DNA from: G963668605 sp963793625 | GTDB lineage: Bacteria > Acidobacteriota > Terriglobia > Bryobacterales > Bryobacteraceae | Length of the DNA: 64,000 nucleotides | NCBI GenBank assembly: GCA_963793625.1 | Contig: CAWCAT010000005.1 | Coordinates: forward strand, 186,001 to 250,000 | Direction: 5' to 3' | Part shown: in pieces, positions 54,820 through 63,245 of the stretch | Layout: each line of letters opens with the position of its first letter | How positions within the stretch are numbered: position 1 is the first letter of the stretch | Notes under the pieces: model-generated | The model's input: the letters and a program-made list of their open reading frames with translations, nothing else | What the model was told of the DNA's origin: nothing | Database searches by the model: none | Translations under genes and position numbers: made by a program

Positions 54820-56268
54820 TTACATTCCAGCTCGTCTTATCTGCGAATTAGGAGTCATCTCCCAACGGCGAAGCTTATTCAGAAGAGTCTTGTAAGAGAT
54901 ACCCAATTCTCTAGCGACTTGCTTTCGATTCCAGCGATTTTCTGTAAGCCGCCTGAAAACAAGAGATTTTTCGGCCTCTTCCGCAGCGGCTGCCCCGATG
55001 CTCTTCAACGAACGCTCGCCTGCACTTTTCCCCACACTCTCTTCTTCATGCTCATACGGTAGGCGAACCGCTAATCCCCCGGGCTCAGACCGGGTAATCA
55101 TGGTTTCCTGCCGCCTAAGTTCCGCTATTATCGAGTTGTCATCACCAAGGATTAACAGCCGCTTGATAACATTTTCCAGCTGCCGAATGTTTCCGGGCCA
55201 GCTGTAACTAACAAAGAATTTCATTAACCTGTCGGGAATATCGAAGTCCCCGTCCTGACAGTACAAGGTGCAATGCTTTTTTATAAAGTGTCTGCACAGC
55301 GAAGGGACATCCTCCAATCGTTCTCGGAGCGGGGGGATTTCGATTCTGACGACATTCAGGCGATAGTAGAGATCCTGCCGAAACTCTCCTAATGCCACAG
55401 ATGCCTCCAAAGGTTTGTTCGTAGTTGCAAGAGTTCGCGTACTGACTCGCACAGGCACGGTTCCGCCCACTCGCAAGAACTCATAGTCCTGAAGCACGTG
55501 CAGAAGTTTGGCCTGAAGGCTCGGCGGCATCTCTCCAATCTCGTCCAGCAGGAGCGATCCGCCCTCTGCTAATTCGAATTGGCCATGCTTTTTCCCATTT
55601 GCTCCAGTGAATGCGCCGCGCTCGTGGCCAAAAAGCTCAGTTTCGAGCAGGTTTGCAGGCAAAGCAGCGCAATTTACCTTTATGAATGGTCGATCGCAGT
55701 GTTTCATCTGCGAGTGGACAAAACGGGCCAGAACTTCTTTGCCAACGCCGGACTCACCAGAAATCAAAACCGGAACATCCGTATTTGCGATGCGCTTCGC
55801 AATTTCCATGATGCGGAGCATTTTTCCATTTGCCGAATTTTCGTAGACAGAAGATTCTTCTATAAGCTCACTTTTCCTTGGAGAAGACGGGTTGCGGGCG
55901 TCCGAATTGATAGCATTTCTGACCGCCTGCTCCAGATCCGCATCTTCGACGGGCTTAATCAGATAGTCCGCGGCGCCAAGTTTCATGGCCCGCACAACTG
56001 TCCTGGCCGCCGCGACGTCAGAAAGGACTAGCGTTGGTATGCGCTGGCCCTGCGTTGCCACGTGTTCCAGGATATCGAGTTCCGTCAGGTCGGGCGGCAG
56101 AAGGTCAAGAACAAGCAGTCGGGGAGCGGGACGGAGAGCCAGCCTCTGTAAAACCTGGGACCCGCTGTTCAGGCACTCCACTCGATAACTGCGGGCTCGA
56201 AAAAAGCGCTCCAGATTGCGGAGCGAAGTTGCGTCACGGCCTCCGAGCAGTACGACAATTTGACTCAT
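54820..56268 (-). CDS. NtrC-family sigma-54-dependent response regulator
   Basis: 482 residues. Receiver at 1-120 with the phosphoacceptor Asp55 (LVLDLLPPDL) and Lys in YLIKPVED; the usual N-terminal acidic pair is replaced by LLGGRD, so metal binding may be altered. Sigma-54 AAA+ domain: GESGVGKE (Walker A), ELFGHERGAFTGA (sigma-54 contact loop), GGSLLLDEIGEM (Walker B), SWPGNIRQLENV. C-terminal Fis-type HTH: NRKQVARELGISYKTLLNKLRRW. The type resembles PrsR-like activators of exosortase-linked EPS loci. It probably activates the sigma-54-like promoter before the EPS run and perhaps its own gene. Confidence 0.88.
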   Translation of the reverse strand: MSQIVVLLGGRDATSLRNLERFFRARSYRVECLNSGSQVLQRLALRPAPRLLVLDLLPPDLTELDILEHVATQGQRIPTLVLSDVAAARTVVRAMKLGAADYLIKPVEDADLEQAVRNAINSDARNPSSPRKSELIEESSVYENSANGKMLRIMEIAKRIANTDVPVLISGESGVGKEVLARFVHSQMKHCDRPFIKVNCAALPANLLETELFGHERGAFTGANGKKHGQFELAEGGSLLLDEIGEMPPSLQAKLLHVLQDYEFLRVGGTVPVRVSTRTLATTNKPLEASVALGEFRQDLYYRLNVVRIEIPPLRERLEDVPSLCRHFIKKHCTLYCQDGDFDIPDRLMKFFVSYSWPGNIRQLENVIKRLLILGDDNSIIAELRRQETMITRSEPGGLAVRLPYEHEEESVGKSAGERSLKSIGAAAAEEAEKSLVFRRLTENRWNRKQVARELGISYKTLLNKLRRWEMTPNSQIRRAGM

Positions 56269-56597
56269 GTTGACTCCAGAAAAGCGGGGTGGATATTACT
56301 TGAGGTTAGTACTTTATTGGCACTGTGTAAAGGCGAAAGTTGGTTAATTTGCACTTGTTTGTTATCCGAAAGAGGTCGGTGTGACTTCTTGGAGAAACTC
56401 CGTTGTCTATAAGTTGGACAGAGTAAAGCTGTTGGTCTGATGTATGTTGCAGTATCGGTACTCGGAAAGTCTAGTCCAGATAATGGGATGGTGAGCGATT
56501 GCCCTGACGCCGGTCTAAACCAAATGGGGTGCATTCACCTCCATGTACATCCTGCTATTCTGGGAAGTTTGAATGTCACGACAACGAGGTAAGCGTT
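56269..56597. other. Divergent intergenic region, ~330 bp
   Basis: Separates the NtrC-type gene from the ROK gene. AT-rich in its first 150 bases, consistent with a promoter for the minus-strand regulator. TTGGCACTGTG at 56308-56318 begins like a -24 element but has no correctly spaced GC, so I do not call it. No small gene recognised. Confidence 0.4.
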
Positions 56598-57617
56598 TTG
56601 CGAGTAGTTGCCGGAGTGGATCTTGGCGGAACCGCCATCAATTACACATTAGTGAATAGCCAGGCGGAGTTTTTGATTGACGGGCTGTGTGAGCATCCCG
56701 CGCTGTCCAGGCAGGGGCCTGAAGTCTGCCTGAAGCAGATCGCGGATGGCCTGCAGATTGCCGTTGATAAGGTCGGCCTGACACTCGCCGACGTCGAAGT
56801 CGTTGGTCTGGATACACCCGGTCCAGCGAGCGCATCGGGTGTGCTCAGCGCGGAAGGCTCCACCAATTTCGTGCATCAGGATTGGGCCGGATTCGATATC
56901 CGCGAACAGCTTGCGCACAGGATCGGGAAGCCTGTCACGTACCTGAATGACGGCAATGCGGGAGCGCTCTGGGGCCACTTTACCCTCTTCGGCGCCAACA
57001 ATACCGCTACCTCAATCTCGGCAATCATTGGCACCGGTCTCGGCGGCGGTGTCATTACGGACGGCCATGTCGTGAAGGGCAGGAAAGGTTTCGGCGGAGA
57101 GTTAGGCCACGTGCTGCTCCCCTATCAGAGCATCGCCGGCATCGACGGTATGAAGCCCGAATGCAACTGCGGCCGCACCGGAGACCTCGAATCGCTCTGC
57201 TCGCTCACCGCAATCGCCAAGACACTTTTGCCGTACTTCCTGCCGCGTTATCCAGGACACGATTTATGCAAGGTTGACGACATCAACAGAGCCGCAAAGC
57301 TCGTACGCGGACTCGCCGAAAAAGGTGATCCGCTATGTCTTGATGTGTTCCGGGTGCAGGCCCACGCTCTTGGTGTCTTCTTCGATGTGATGATCAACAC
57401 CTTCGATCCCGACGCGCTCATTGTCGGGGGCGGCGCGCTCGAAACCGGTGAAGAATTCCAGCGCTGGTTCCTCGATGAAATTCGAAAGGGAATGCCGACG
57501 CAGCGCGCGGAGCAGTTGGAGATCCCAATCCATGTAATGCCCAATGGCGACACCGCGGGTTCGCGCGGTGCAGCCATTGAAGCACTGGCATTAGCCCGCC
57601 AGAGTGGCTTGATTTAA
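56598..57617 (+). CDS. ROK-family sugar kinase (glucokinase-like)
   Basis: 339 residues from TTG 56598, chosen because GAGG (56586-56589) lies eight bases upstream and the protein then begins at the phosphate-binding strand RVVAGVDLGGT; an in-frame GTG at 56529 would add an unlikely Cys-rich extension. Sugar-binding/catalytic region LNDGNAGALWG (Asp general base in the ND pair), IIGTGLGGG, and GELGHVLLP followed by a CNCGRTGDLE zinc-like motif, which lacks the third Cys of the usual CxCGxxGC. It phosphorylates glucose or a related hexose. Monocistronic, convergent with the DinB-family gene. Confidence 0.8.
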   Translation: MRVVAGVDLGGTAINYTLVNSQAEFLIDGLCEHPALSRQGPEVCLKQIADGLQIAVDKVGLTLADVEVVGLDTPGPASASGVLSAEGSTNFVHQDWAGFDIREQLAHRIGKPVTYLNDGNAGALWGHFTLFGANNTATSISAIIGTGLGGGVITDGHVVKGRKGFGGELGHVLLPYQSIAGIDGMKPECNCGRTGDLESLCSLTAIAKTLLPYFLPRYPGHDLCKVDDINRAAKLVRGLAEKGDPLCLDVFRVQAHALGVFFDVMINTFDPDALIVGGGALETGEEFQRWFLDEIRKGMPTQRAEQLEIPIHVMPNGDTAGSRGAAIEALALARQSGLI

Positions 57618-57622
57618 GACGC

Positions 57623-58168
57623 TTACGCCTTGGCGGCCTTCATCGCTTCGACGCGGGCCTGCATATCACGCGTGAGGTGCGGCACGACACCCAGCAGCCG
57701 TTGAATCACCATCAACTGAGCACGATGATGCATCTCGTGCTCTTTGACTGACAGCAGCATTTCGAATCGTGACTTGCTGGCCGGCATCATGCCTTGCGGA
57801 TAGATCACGTGCTCAGCCAGAAACTCTTCTGTGACGCTATCGAGCAGTTGCGCGAAGCGCTCGCCTCCCACGTCCAGCAGCTCAATGATCTCTGCCTTGG
57901 AACGTATGGCATGCTCTTCGGCAATCAAAATACCCATGGCGCCGAAGTAATCAAACCCCTCAAATGTGGTGCGCTTTTCAACGAAATGAATCTGCTCCGG
58001 CAATCGCGGGAGCACAGCGACATGCGTTAGCAGTTGTGCCACTGTGCGCGTGCCCGGCGCGACCTGAAATCCGTAATGCTCCTCTGCAATTTCCCCAGCG
58101 GCGATAATCGTATTCTTGCGAACCGTACGAAAACTGGCTGCAAGCTCTTTCGATCCGTAATAAGTCAT
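57623..58168 (-). CDS. DinB-family protein
   Basis: 181 residues forming the four-helix DinB/YfiT fold. The metal-binding histidines are visible: LLTHVAVLP (His48) and KEHEMHHRAQL (two further His). DinB-family proteins include thiol-dependent S-transferases and many uncharacterised stress proteins; the specific reaction is unknown. It lies 44 bp upstream of nothing on its own strand and convergent to the ROK kinase with five bases between them, so probably its own unit. Confidence 0.8.
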   Translation of the reverse strand: MTYYGSKELAASFRTVRKNTIIAAGEIAEEHYGFQVAPGTRTVAQLLTHVAVLPRLPEQIHFVEKRTTFEGFDYFGAMGILIAEEHAIRSKAEIIELLDVGGERFAQLLDSVTEEFLAEHVIYPQGMMPASKSRFEMLLSVKEHEMHHRAQLMVIQRLLGVVPHLTRDMQARVEAMKAAKA

Positions 58169-58212
58169 GCAGACCAGTCTAGCGCGGGGAGTTCAATCAC
58201 GCCCGCATCTGG

Positions 58213-61200
58213 TTACCAATTCAACCGAACCGCCAGTTGCACGCGGCGCGGGCTGCGTGCGGCGGTCGGTTCCAGGAACAACGGGTCGATCTGCGTGCCT
58301 GCCGCATCAAACCTGGCCGTTGTCGAAAGGCCTGAAAACTGCGTGTGGTTCAGCGTGTTATAAGACTCCAGGCGCAACTGGGCAGTGATCCGCTCGAACA
58401 GTTTCACTTGCTTATAGACCGAGAGATCCCAGTTGTTCACGCCCGGATAGCGCAGTGTATAGACGCCGAGGTTTCCGAAGCTGCCGCGTGGTGGCCGGCC
58501 AAAGCGTTTCACGGGTTCGGCATTGGGATCGAGTACCACCATGCGCGCGTTTTCCGAAGGTGTGCCGGTAATGTCTGCTCCGTCCACCGTGGAAAACCCC
58601 GGTGTGAAGGGAGCGCCCGTTGACATGCGTCCGATTCCAGCCAGTTCCCAACCATCGCTGACTGTGCCAAGGTATCGCACGCCAAAACGCTTTGAAGGGC
58701 TGCCCAGACGCCATGAGAAGCGCGCGGAAAGGACGTGTCGCAAGTCGTACGATAACGGCCCGTAATTGCGTGAACGGGGATCGAAAAATGGGCTCACTGT
58801 CGTCGTATTCGTGCTTGCAGTGCCAAGCGCCTTCGAGTAGCTGTACGAGATACCACCCATGATCCCGCGGCTCATCCGGCGGCTAAGACTTACCAGCATC
58901 CCGTTGTAATTCGATGTCGCTCCGAACTCCACAAGATTGATGTCAGCGTAGCCAGGATAAACTCGCAAGAAGTTAGGTTGCAGCACAGTACTCGTCGTTG
59001 TTGGGTCGCGGTTCTCCGGATGCTGATCGAGGAATCTGGCGCCTACTGGTACCGGGTTGATGTTACGTTCCCAGAGAAGATGGCGCGACACCGATCCTGC
59101 GTAGGACACGTCAAGAATCATCATCCGGCCGATCTGTTGCTGCACACCGAAGCTGTAGTTGTACGTGGCGGATGTGGGAGTCTCGCCGAATAGTGAAACC
59201 ATCGTACCGCCGGGCGCAAGAATGCTCTGCTTGGAGGTTGTCTGCAAGTCTTTGAGCGTGCCGAAATAGACGGTGGGCGAGTACATGATAGGCGGGTTTG
59301 GCAGCGATCGAATCGTGGCGTTTTGCGGAATTCGATCATAGAAGATACCTGCGCCTCCGCGGATGGCCGTACGGCCCCTGCCGAACGGATCCCAGGAAAA
59401 TCCAATGCGCGGTGCCACTGCAAGCCACGGCTGGGTGTAAAGACTATTTCTCCCGTCCTCGCCAGGAATACGCATCCCGATCGCCGGATTACCCACGCCT
59501 GGTACATATGTGCCGATCAGCGCCTGGTTATAAGTTGTTCCAGTAAGCGGGTCGACGGCTACCTTCACGCGGTTGGCATCAAGACCGGGCCGAAGTAGCA
59601 CCGGAGCCTTCGCCCTGTCGTAGCGGGCCGGATCGAATGCAGCGATCAATTTGCGGGCGTCGTAATGCGGCCCCTGGTGATAGAAGCGCAAGCCGTAATC
59701 TATTAACAAGCGCGGACGAGCGCGCCACGCGTCCTGCACATACCATTCGAGATTCGTAAACCGGAACTGACCTTCTGGTTTCGAAGTGGGCTCTGCATAA
59801 CTGTAATAGACGCCAAGCAGGGCGTTGGCCCACGGGTGGTTCGTATCCAGCGGATTGAGAGAATTACGATCGAACACAAGATTTCCACGCGGTGCGATTG
59901 GAGTGTTGCGCTCTACTTTACGCGTTCGCTCAATGTACACTCCGGCCTTCAACATATGCTTGCCCGCCACCTTACTGACGTTATCTACAAAGCTGAAGAT
60001 CGTGTTGGCGTTGTAGTAAGGAATCGTATTGGCCATCGAAGGGTTGGCATAGTTGGTTACCCCGGAGAACGTCATGTTAGGTATGTAGCCGTCCGGTTCG
60101 TTTGCCGGATACCACTGAGGAATGTCGATGCCCGTGCCCTTGCGCGTGAATTGCTCCTTAATCTCGGGATAGTACCAGCGCAGATTCTCGCTCACCCCGA
60201 ATATAAACTCGTTGAAGGTGGTGGGTGAGATAGTGGTGGTCGTGTGCAGGACTGCTCCACGTCCCGGCTGCGCAAAAATGAATCGGCCCAACGGGAAATT
60301 GATACTGCCTGTGGGGGCCGCGCCGTAGTACGGTTTCGATTCGTCGGTGTTATTGCTCACACGAACGTACATCTGGAGATTGGCTTTCGGCGAATAATCC
60401 ACTCGCGCCGTCTCTGAATGCCGCGGATAAGGCGCGCTCATCTGGGAGATATAGTTCCATTGGTAAATGCGTGAAGGCAGCGGGTCCACGAAGTTAGGAA
60501 GCGGGAAGATCTTGAGAATATTCTGGCCCACCGAATTAAGTTGCGATGCCGGAACGATGTTGCCGGGGTAAGGAGTCGCCCTGTTAGTAGCGCCAACATA
60601 CGGATTGTAAACCGTGATAATCCTGGCATTGATGTCGTAGCTCTGGGAAAAGTTCCCGGAGCGCTCAAGTTCAGTGGGGACGCGCACCTGGCGCGTGCCG
60701 TAGCTGACCGTCTGACGCTGCATTTCCTGGCTCCAGAAGAAGAAAAGCTTCGATCGGTCCTTATTGAAGACGCGCGGGATGTAGATCGGTCCGCCGACGG
60801 TGTAGCTCAAGATGTTGTAGCGATACAGCGGTCGTTGTAGGCCGTTGCGGTTGTTGAAAAAATCGTTGGCTGAAAGACTTTCGTGGCGATAATACCAACC
60901 TGCGGAGCCGTGGAATTGCTTGCCACCGCCGCGCGTGATCACGCTGATTGTGCCTCCCGAATTGCGCCCGTGTTCCGCCGCATAATTCGACATCAGCACC
61001 TTGACCTCGCCCACCGAATCCATCGACGGCATGAAGTGAACCGTTCCGTTGGCGCCCGTGTCCAGGTTGCTCACTCCGTCCACCGTCATGTTTTTCGAAC
61101 TGCTGCGCCCACCCAGGATGTAGATGTTCTGGATCGAGGCCGGGCTCGGGGCCTCGCGGCTATCCGATTGGTCCACAACACCGGCCAGCAAGCCCACAGC

Positions 61201-61647
61201 GTCGAAGAAGTCACGGCCACGCAGCGCCATACTTTCGATCTCCTGACCCGAGAGCACGCCCGCCTTTTCCGATGAGCCCAGCTGAACGGGCGCGGCCTCC
61301 GCTGTCACGGTGACGCTCTCTGCAACGTCACCAACGGAGAGGCCGATAGTGCCAAGCGAGCGTTGCTCTCCCGAGCTGAGAACAATGTTTTTCTGTTCGT
61401 ATTTCTTGAACCCCTGCGACGTTACCGTGAGTGAGAACGTGCCGGCCGTGAGATCCGGGAAGGAGAAGAATCCAGTCTCGTTCGCCTTCACGTTTCGTAC
61501 GAAACCGGTCTGCTCATCCGTGGCGGTTACCACCGCGCCGGGGATGACTGCATGTACGCTGTCCTGGACGGTTCCGGAAAGCGAGGACGACACATTCTGC
61601 CCGAATGCGGCGGTCAGCAGTACGAAAAGAAGAAGATAACGATACAT
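58213..61647 (-). CDS. Oar-like TonB-dependent outer-membrane receptor
   Basis: 1144 residues. Signal peptide YRYLLLFVLLTAAFGQ, carboxypeptidase-regulatory-like domain (LSGTVQDSVHAVIPGAVV, SQGFKKYEQ), plug domain (NIYILGGRSSSKNMTVDGVS, VKVLMSNYAAEHGRNSGG) and a ~850-residue barrel ending VQLAVRLNW, with a terminal aromatic. It resembles the receptor at 9928-13296 in architecture but is well diverged. Divergent from an exported oxidoreductase-epimerase pair 104 bp away; together they probably form a substrate-specific uptake and processing unit. Ligand unknown. Confidence 0.87.
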   Translation of the reverse strand: MYRYLLLFVLLTAAFGQNVSSSLSGTVQDSVHAVIPGAVVTATDEQTGFVRNVKANETGFFSFPDLTAGTFSLTVTSQGFKKYEQKNIVLSSGEQRSLGTIGLSVGDVAESVTVTAEAAPVQLGSSEKAGVLSGQEIESMALRGRDFFDAVGLLAGVVDQSDSREAPSPASIQNIYILGGRSSSKNMTVDGVSNLDTGANGTVHFMPSMDSVGEVKVLMSNYAAEHGRNSGGTISVITRGGGKQFHGSAGWYYRHESLSANDFFNNRNGLQRPLYRYNILSYTVGGPIYIPRVFNKDRSKLFFFWSQEMQRQTVSYGTRQVRVPTELERSGNFSQSYDINARIITVYNPYVGATNRATPYPGNIVPASQLNSVGQNILKIFPLPNFVDPLPSRIYQWNYISQMSAPYPRHSETARVDYSPKANLQMYVRVSNNTDESKPYYGAAPTGSINFPLGRFIFAQPGRGAVLHTTTTISPTTFNEFIFGVSENLRWYYPEIKEQFTRKGTGIDIPQWYPANEPDGYIPNMTFSGVTNYANPSMANTIPYYNANTIFSFVDNVSKVAGKHMLKAGVYIERTRKVERNTPIAPRGNLVFDRNSLNPLDTNHPWANALLGVYYSYAEPTSKPEGQFRFTNLEWYVQDAWRARPRLLIDYGLRFYHQGPHYDARKLIAAFDPARYDRAKAPVLLRPGLDANRVKVAVDPLTGTTYNQALIGTYVPGVGNPAIGMRIPGEDGRNSLYTQPWLAVAPRIGFSWDPFGRGRTAIRGGAGIFYDRIPQNATIRSLPNPPIMYSPTVYFGTLKDLQTTSKQSILAPGGTMVSLFGETPTSATYNYSFGVQQQIGRMMILDVSYAGSVSRHLLWERNINPVPVGARFLDQHPENRDPTTTSTVLQPNFLRVYPGYADINLVEFGATSNYNGMLVSLSRRMSRGIMGGISYSYSKALGTASTNTTTVSPFFDPRSRNYGPLSYDLRHVLSARFSWRLGSPSKRFGVRYLGTVSDGWELAGIGRMSTGAPFTPGFSTVDGADITGTPSENARMVVLDPNAEPVKRFGRPPRGSFGNLGVYTLRYPGVNNWDLSVYKQVKLFERITAQLRLESYNTLNHTQFSGLSTTARFDAAGTQIDPLFLEPTAARSPRRVQLAVRLNW

Positions 61648-61740
61648 TATTGACTCCCGGGCAGGAGTTTATCACAGACTTAGAGAGCGCAACATTCGAG
61701 AACCGTTGCGTCCGCAGTCGGCTTTCAGTATCATCCGACC

Positions 61741-61744
61741 GAGG
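61741..61744 (+). promoter_or_regulatory. Ribosome binding site deciding between two ATGs
   Basis: GAGG at 61741-61744 is only one base before ATG 61746 but seven before ATG 61752, so the second ATG is the better start of the oxidoreductase. Confidence 0.5.
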
Positions 61745-61751
61745 TATGCAG

Positions 61752-63245
61752 ATGACAGAGCATCACAATCGCCGCCAGTTTCTAACCGGCGCGGCGACTA
61801 CCACAGCATTCACTATTGTTCCCCGGCACGTTCTTGGAGGGTCCGGATTCGTGGCTCCAAGCGACAAGATCACCCTCGCGTGCATCGGTGTCGGTACACA
61901 AGGAATTCGTGAAATGTTGCCGTGGCTCGCTGCGCCGGAGGTTCAGGTTGTATCCGTCTGTGACCCCAACAAAGAGTCCACTGGCTATCGCGACTGGTCG
62001 GCAACGGGTTTGCTGAACCAGATTCGAAAAGCGCTCGGGAAGCCAGGCTGGAGAGCCGGCAGTGATTCGGTAATTCCGGGTGGGCGCGACGTCGCCAAAG
62101 ACATCGTCGACACTACGTACGGCAACACAGGCTGCACGGCCTACGCGGATTACCGCGAGTTGCTTGATAAGCAAAAGGATCTGAATGCCGTCAGCATCAT
62201 GACGCCGGATCATCTTCACGGCGTCATCAGTATCGCCGCGATGAAGCAGGGCAAGCACGTGATCATGCACAAGCCCATCGCCAATCGACTCAAGGAAGCA
62301 CGGCTCGTGATCGATACTGCGCGCAAAACCGGCGTGGCGACGCACTTTATGCCGTGGGGCTCAAATGGCTCAATGGGTCCGGTGCTTAGCTGGATCAATG
62401 ACGGCGCAATCGGTACCTTGCGAGAGGTCCACAACTGGACCAACCGGCCCGTCTGGCCGCAATATACCGCGGTTCCCAACGATGCTCCTCCCGTGCCGCA
62501 GGGTTTCGATTGGGATCTTTGGCTCGGTCCTGAAGCCGTCCGTCCGTATCACCCCAACTACACGCACATGGTATTTCGCGGCTGGTACGATTTCGGGGGC
62601 GGCGCTCTGGCCGATATGGGCCATTACAGTCTCTGGACTGTGTTCAATGCGCTCGAACTCGGCGCGCCGACCAGCATCGAGCCGCTGTTCAGCCACACCT
62701 GCACCTTCAAGGACAACGTCTCGACAAAGGTGAAGAACGATTTCGCATTCCCTGCGGCCTCTTCGGTTCGCTTCCGCTTCCCCGCGCGCGGATCCAGGGC
62801 CGCAGTCGATCTGACCTGGTATGAAGGCGGAATGAAGCCGCCGATCCCGCCAGAACTCGATGAGGATCAGAAGGAATTTCCTGCTGAAGGCATGATGTTC
62901 GTCGGCGAAAAGGGAAAGATTCTGGCTGGCTTCCACGTGGACAGTCCGCGCCTGATTCCCGAGAAGCGAATGAAGGGTTACACGCAGTCCGCGCCCCCTG
63001 CGCGCCGTCAGCCCAACGAGCTTTCCCCAGGACTCAAACAGTGGGTTGCCGCTTGTCGTGGTGGACAGCAATCGCCCGGCAGTTTCCTGAACGCCGGCCC
63101 GCTTTCAGACGCCGTCAATCTTTACGCCGTCGCGCTGCGCACCGGGCGCAGGCTGCTCTTCGACGCGGAGAACACGCGCATTACTAACGTCCCGGATGCG
63201 AACAAATACCTGTCGCGCGAATACCGCAAGGGTTGGGAGATCTAA
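61752..63245 (+). CDS. Exported Gfo/Idh/MocA family oxidoreductase
   Basis: 497 residues from ATG 61752. The leader HHNRRQFLTGAATTTAF contains twin Arg. NAD loop CIGVGTQG, VCDPN after strand two, an insertion with NQIRKALGKPGWRAGS typical of one secreted subgroup, TPDHLHGV, and a family lysine in VIMHKPIAN (His replaces the Glu of EKP). Substrate-domain signature RGWYDFGGGALADMGHYSLW. Its stop is followed directly by the ATG of an epimerase-like gene, repeating the oxidoreductase-epimerase pairing seen near 5-9 kb. Probably a periplasmic sugar or glycoside dehydrogenase. Confidence 0.82.
   Translation: MTEHHNRRQFLTGAATTTAFTIVPRHVLGGSGFVAPSDKITLACIGVGTQGIREMLPWLAAPEVQVVSVCDPNKESTGYRDWSATGLLNQIRKALGKPGWRAGSDSVIPGGRDVAKDIVDTTYGNTGCTAYADYRELLDKQKDLNAVSIMTPDHLHGVISIAAMKQGKHVIMHKPIANRLKEARLVIDTARKTGVATHFMPWGSNGSMGPVLSWINDGAIGTLREVHNWTNRPVWPQYTAVPNDAPPVPQGFDWDLWLGPEAVRPYHPNYTHMVFRGWYDFGGGALADMGHYSLWTVFNALELGAPTSIEPLFSHTCTFKDNVSTKVKNDFAFPAASSVRFRFPARGSRAAVDLTWYEGGMKPPIPPELDEDQKEFPAEGMMFVGEKGKILAGFHVDSPRLIPEKRMKGYTQSAPPARRQPNELSPGLKQWVAACRGGQQSPGSFLNAGPLSDAVNLYAVALRTGRRLLFDAENTRITNVPDANKYLSREYRKGWEI

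Noticed and set aside
56308..56325. Second sigma-54 promoter at TTGGCACTGTG
   Set aside because: The -24-like half is good, but no GC lies ten bases after the GG.
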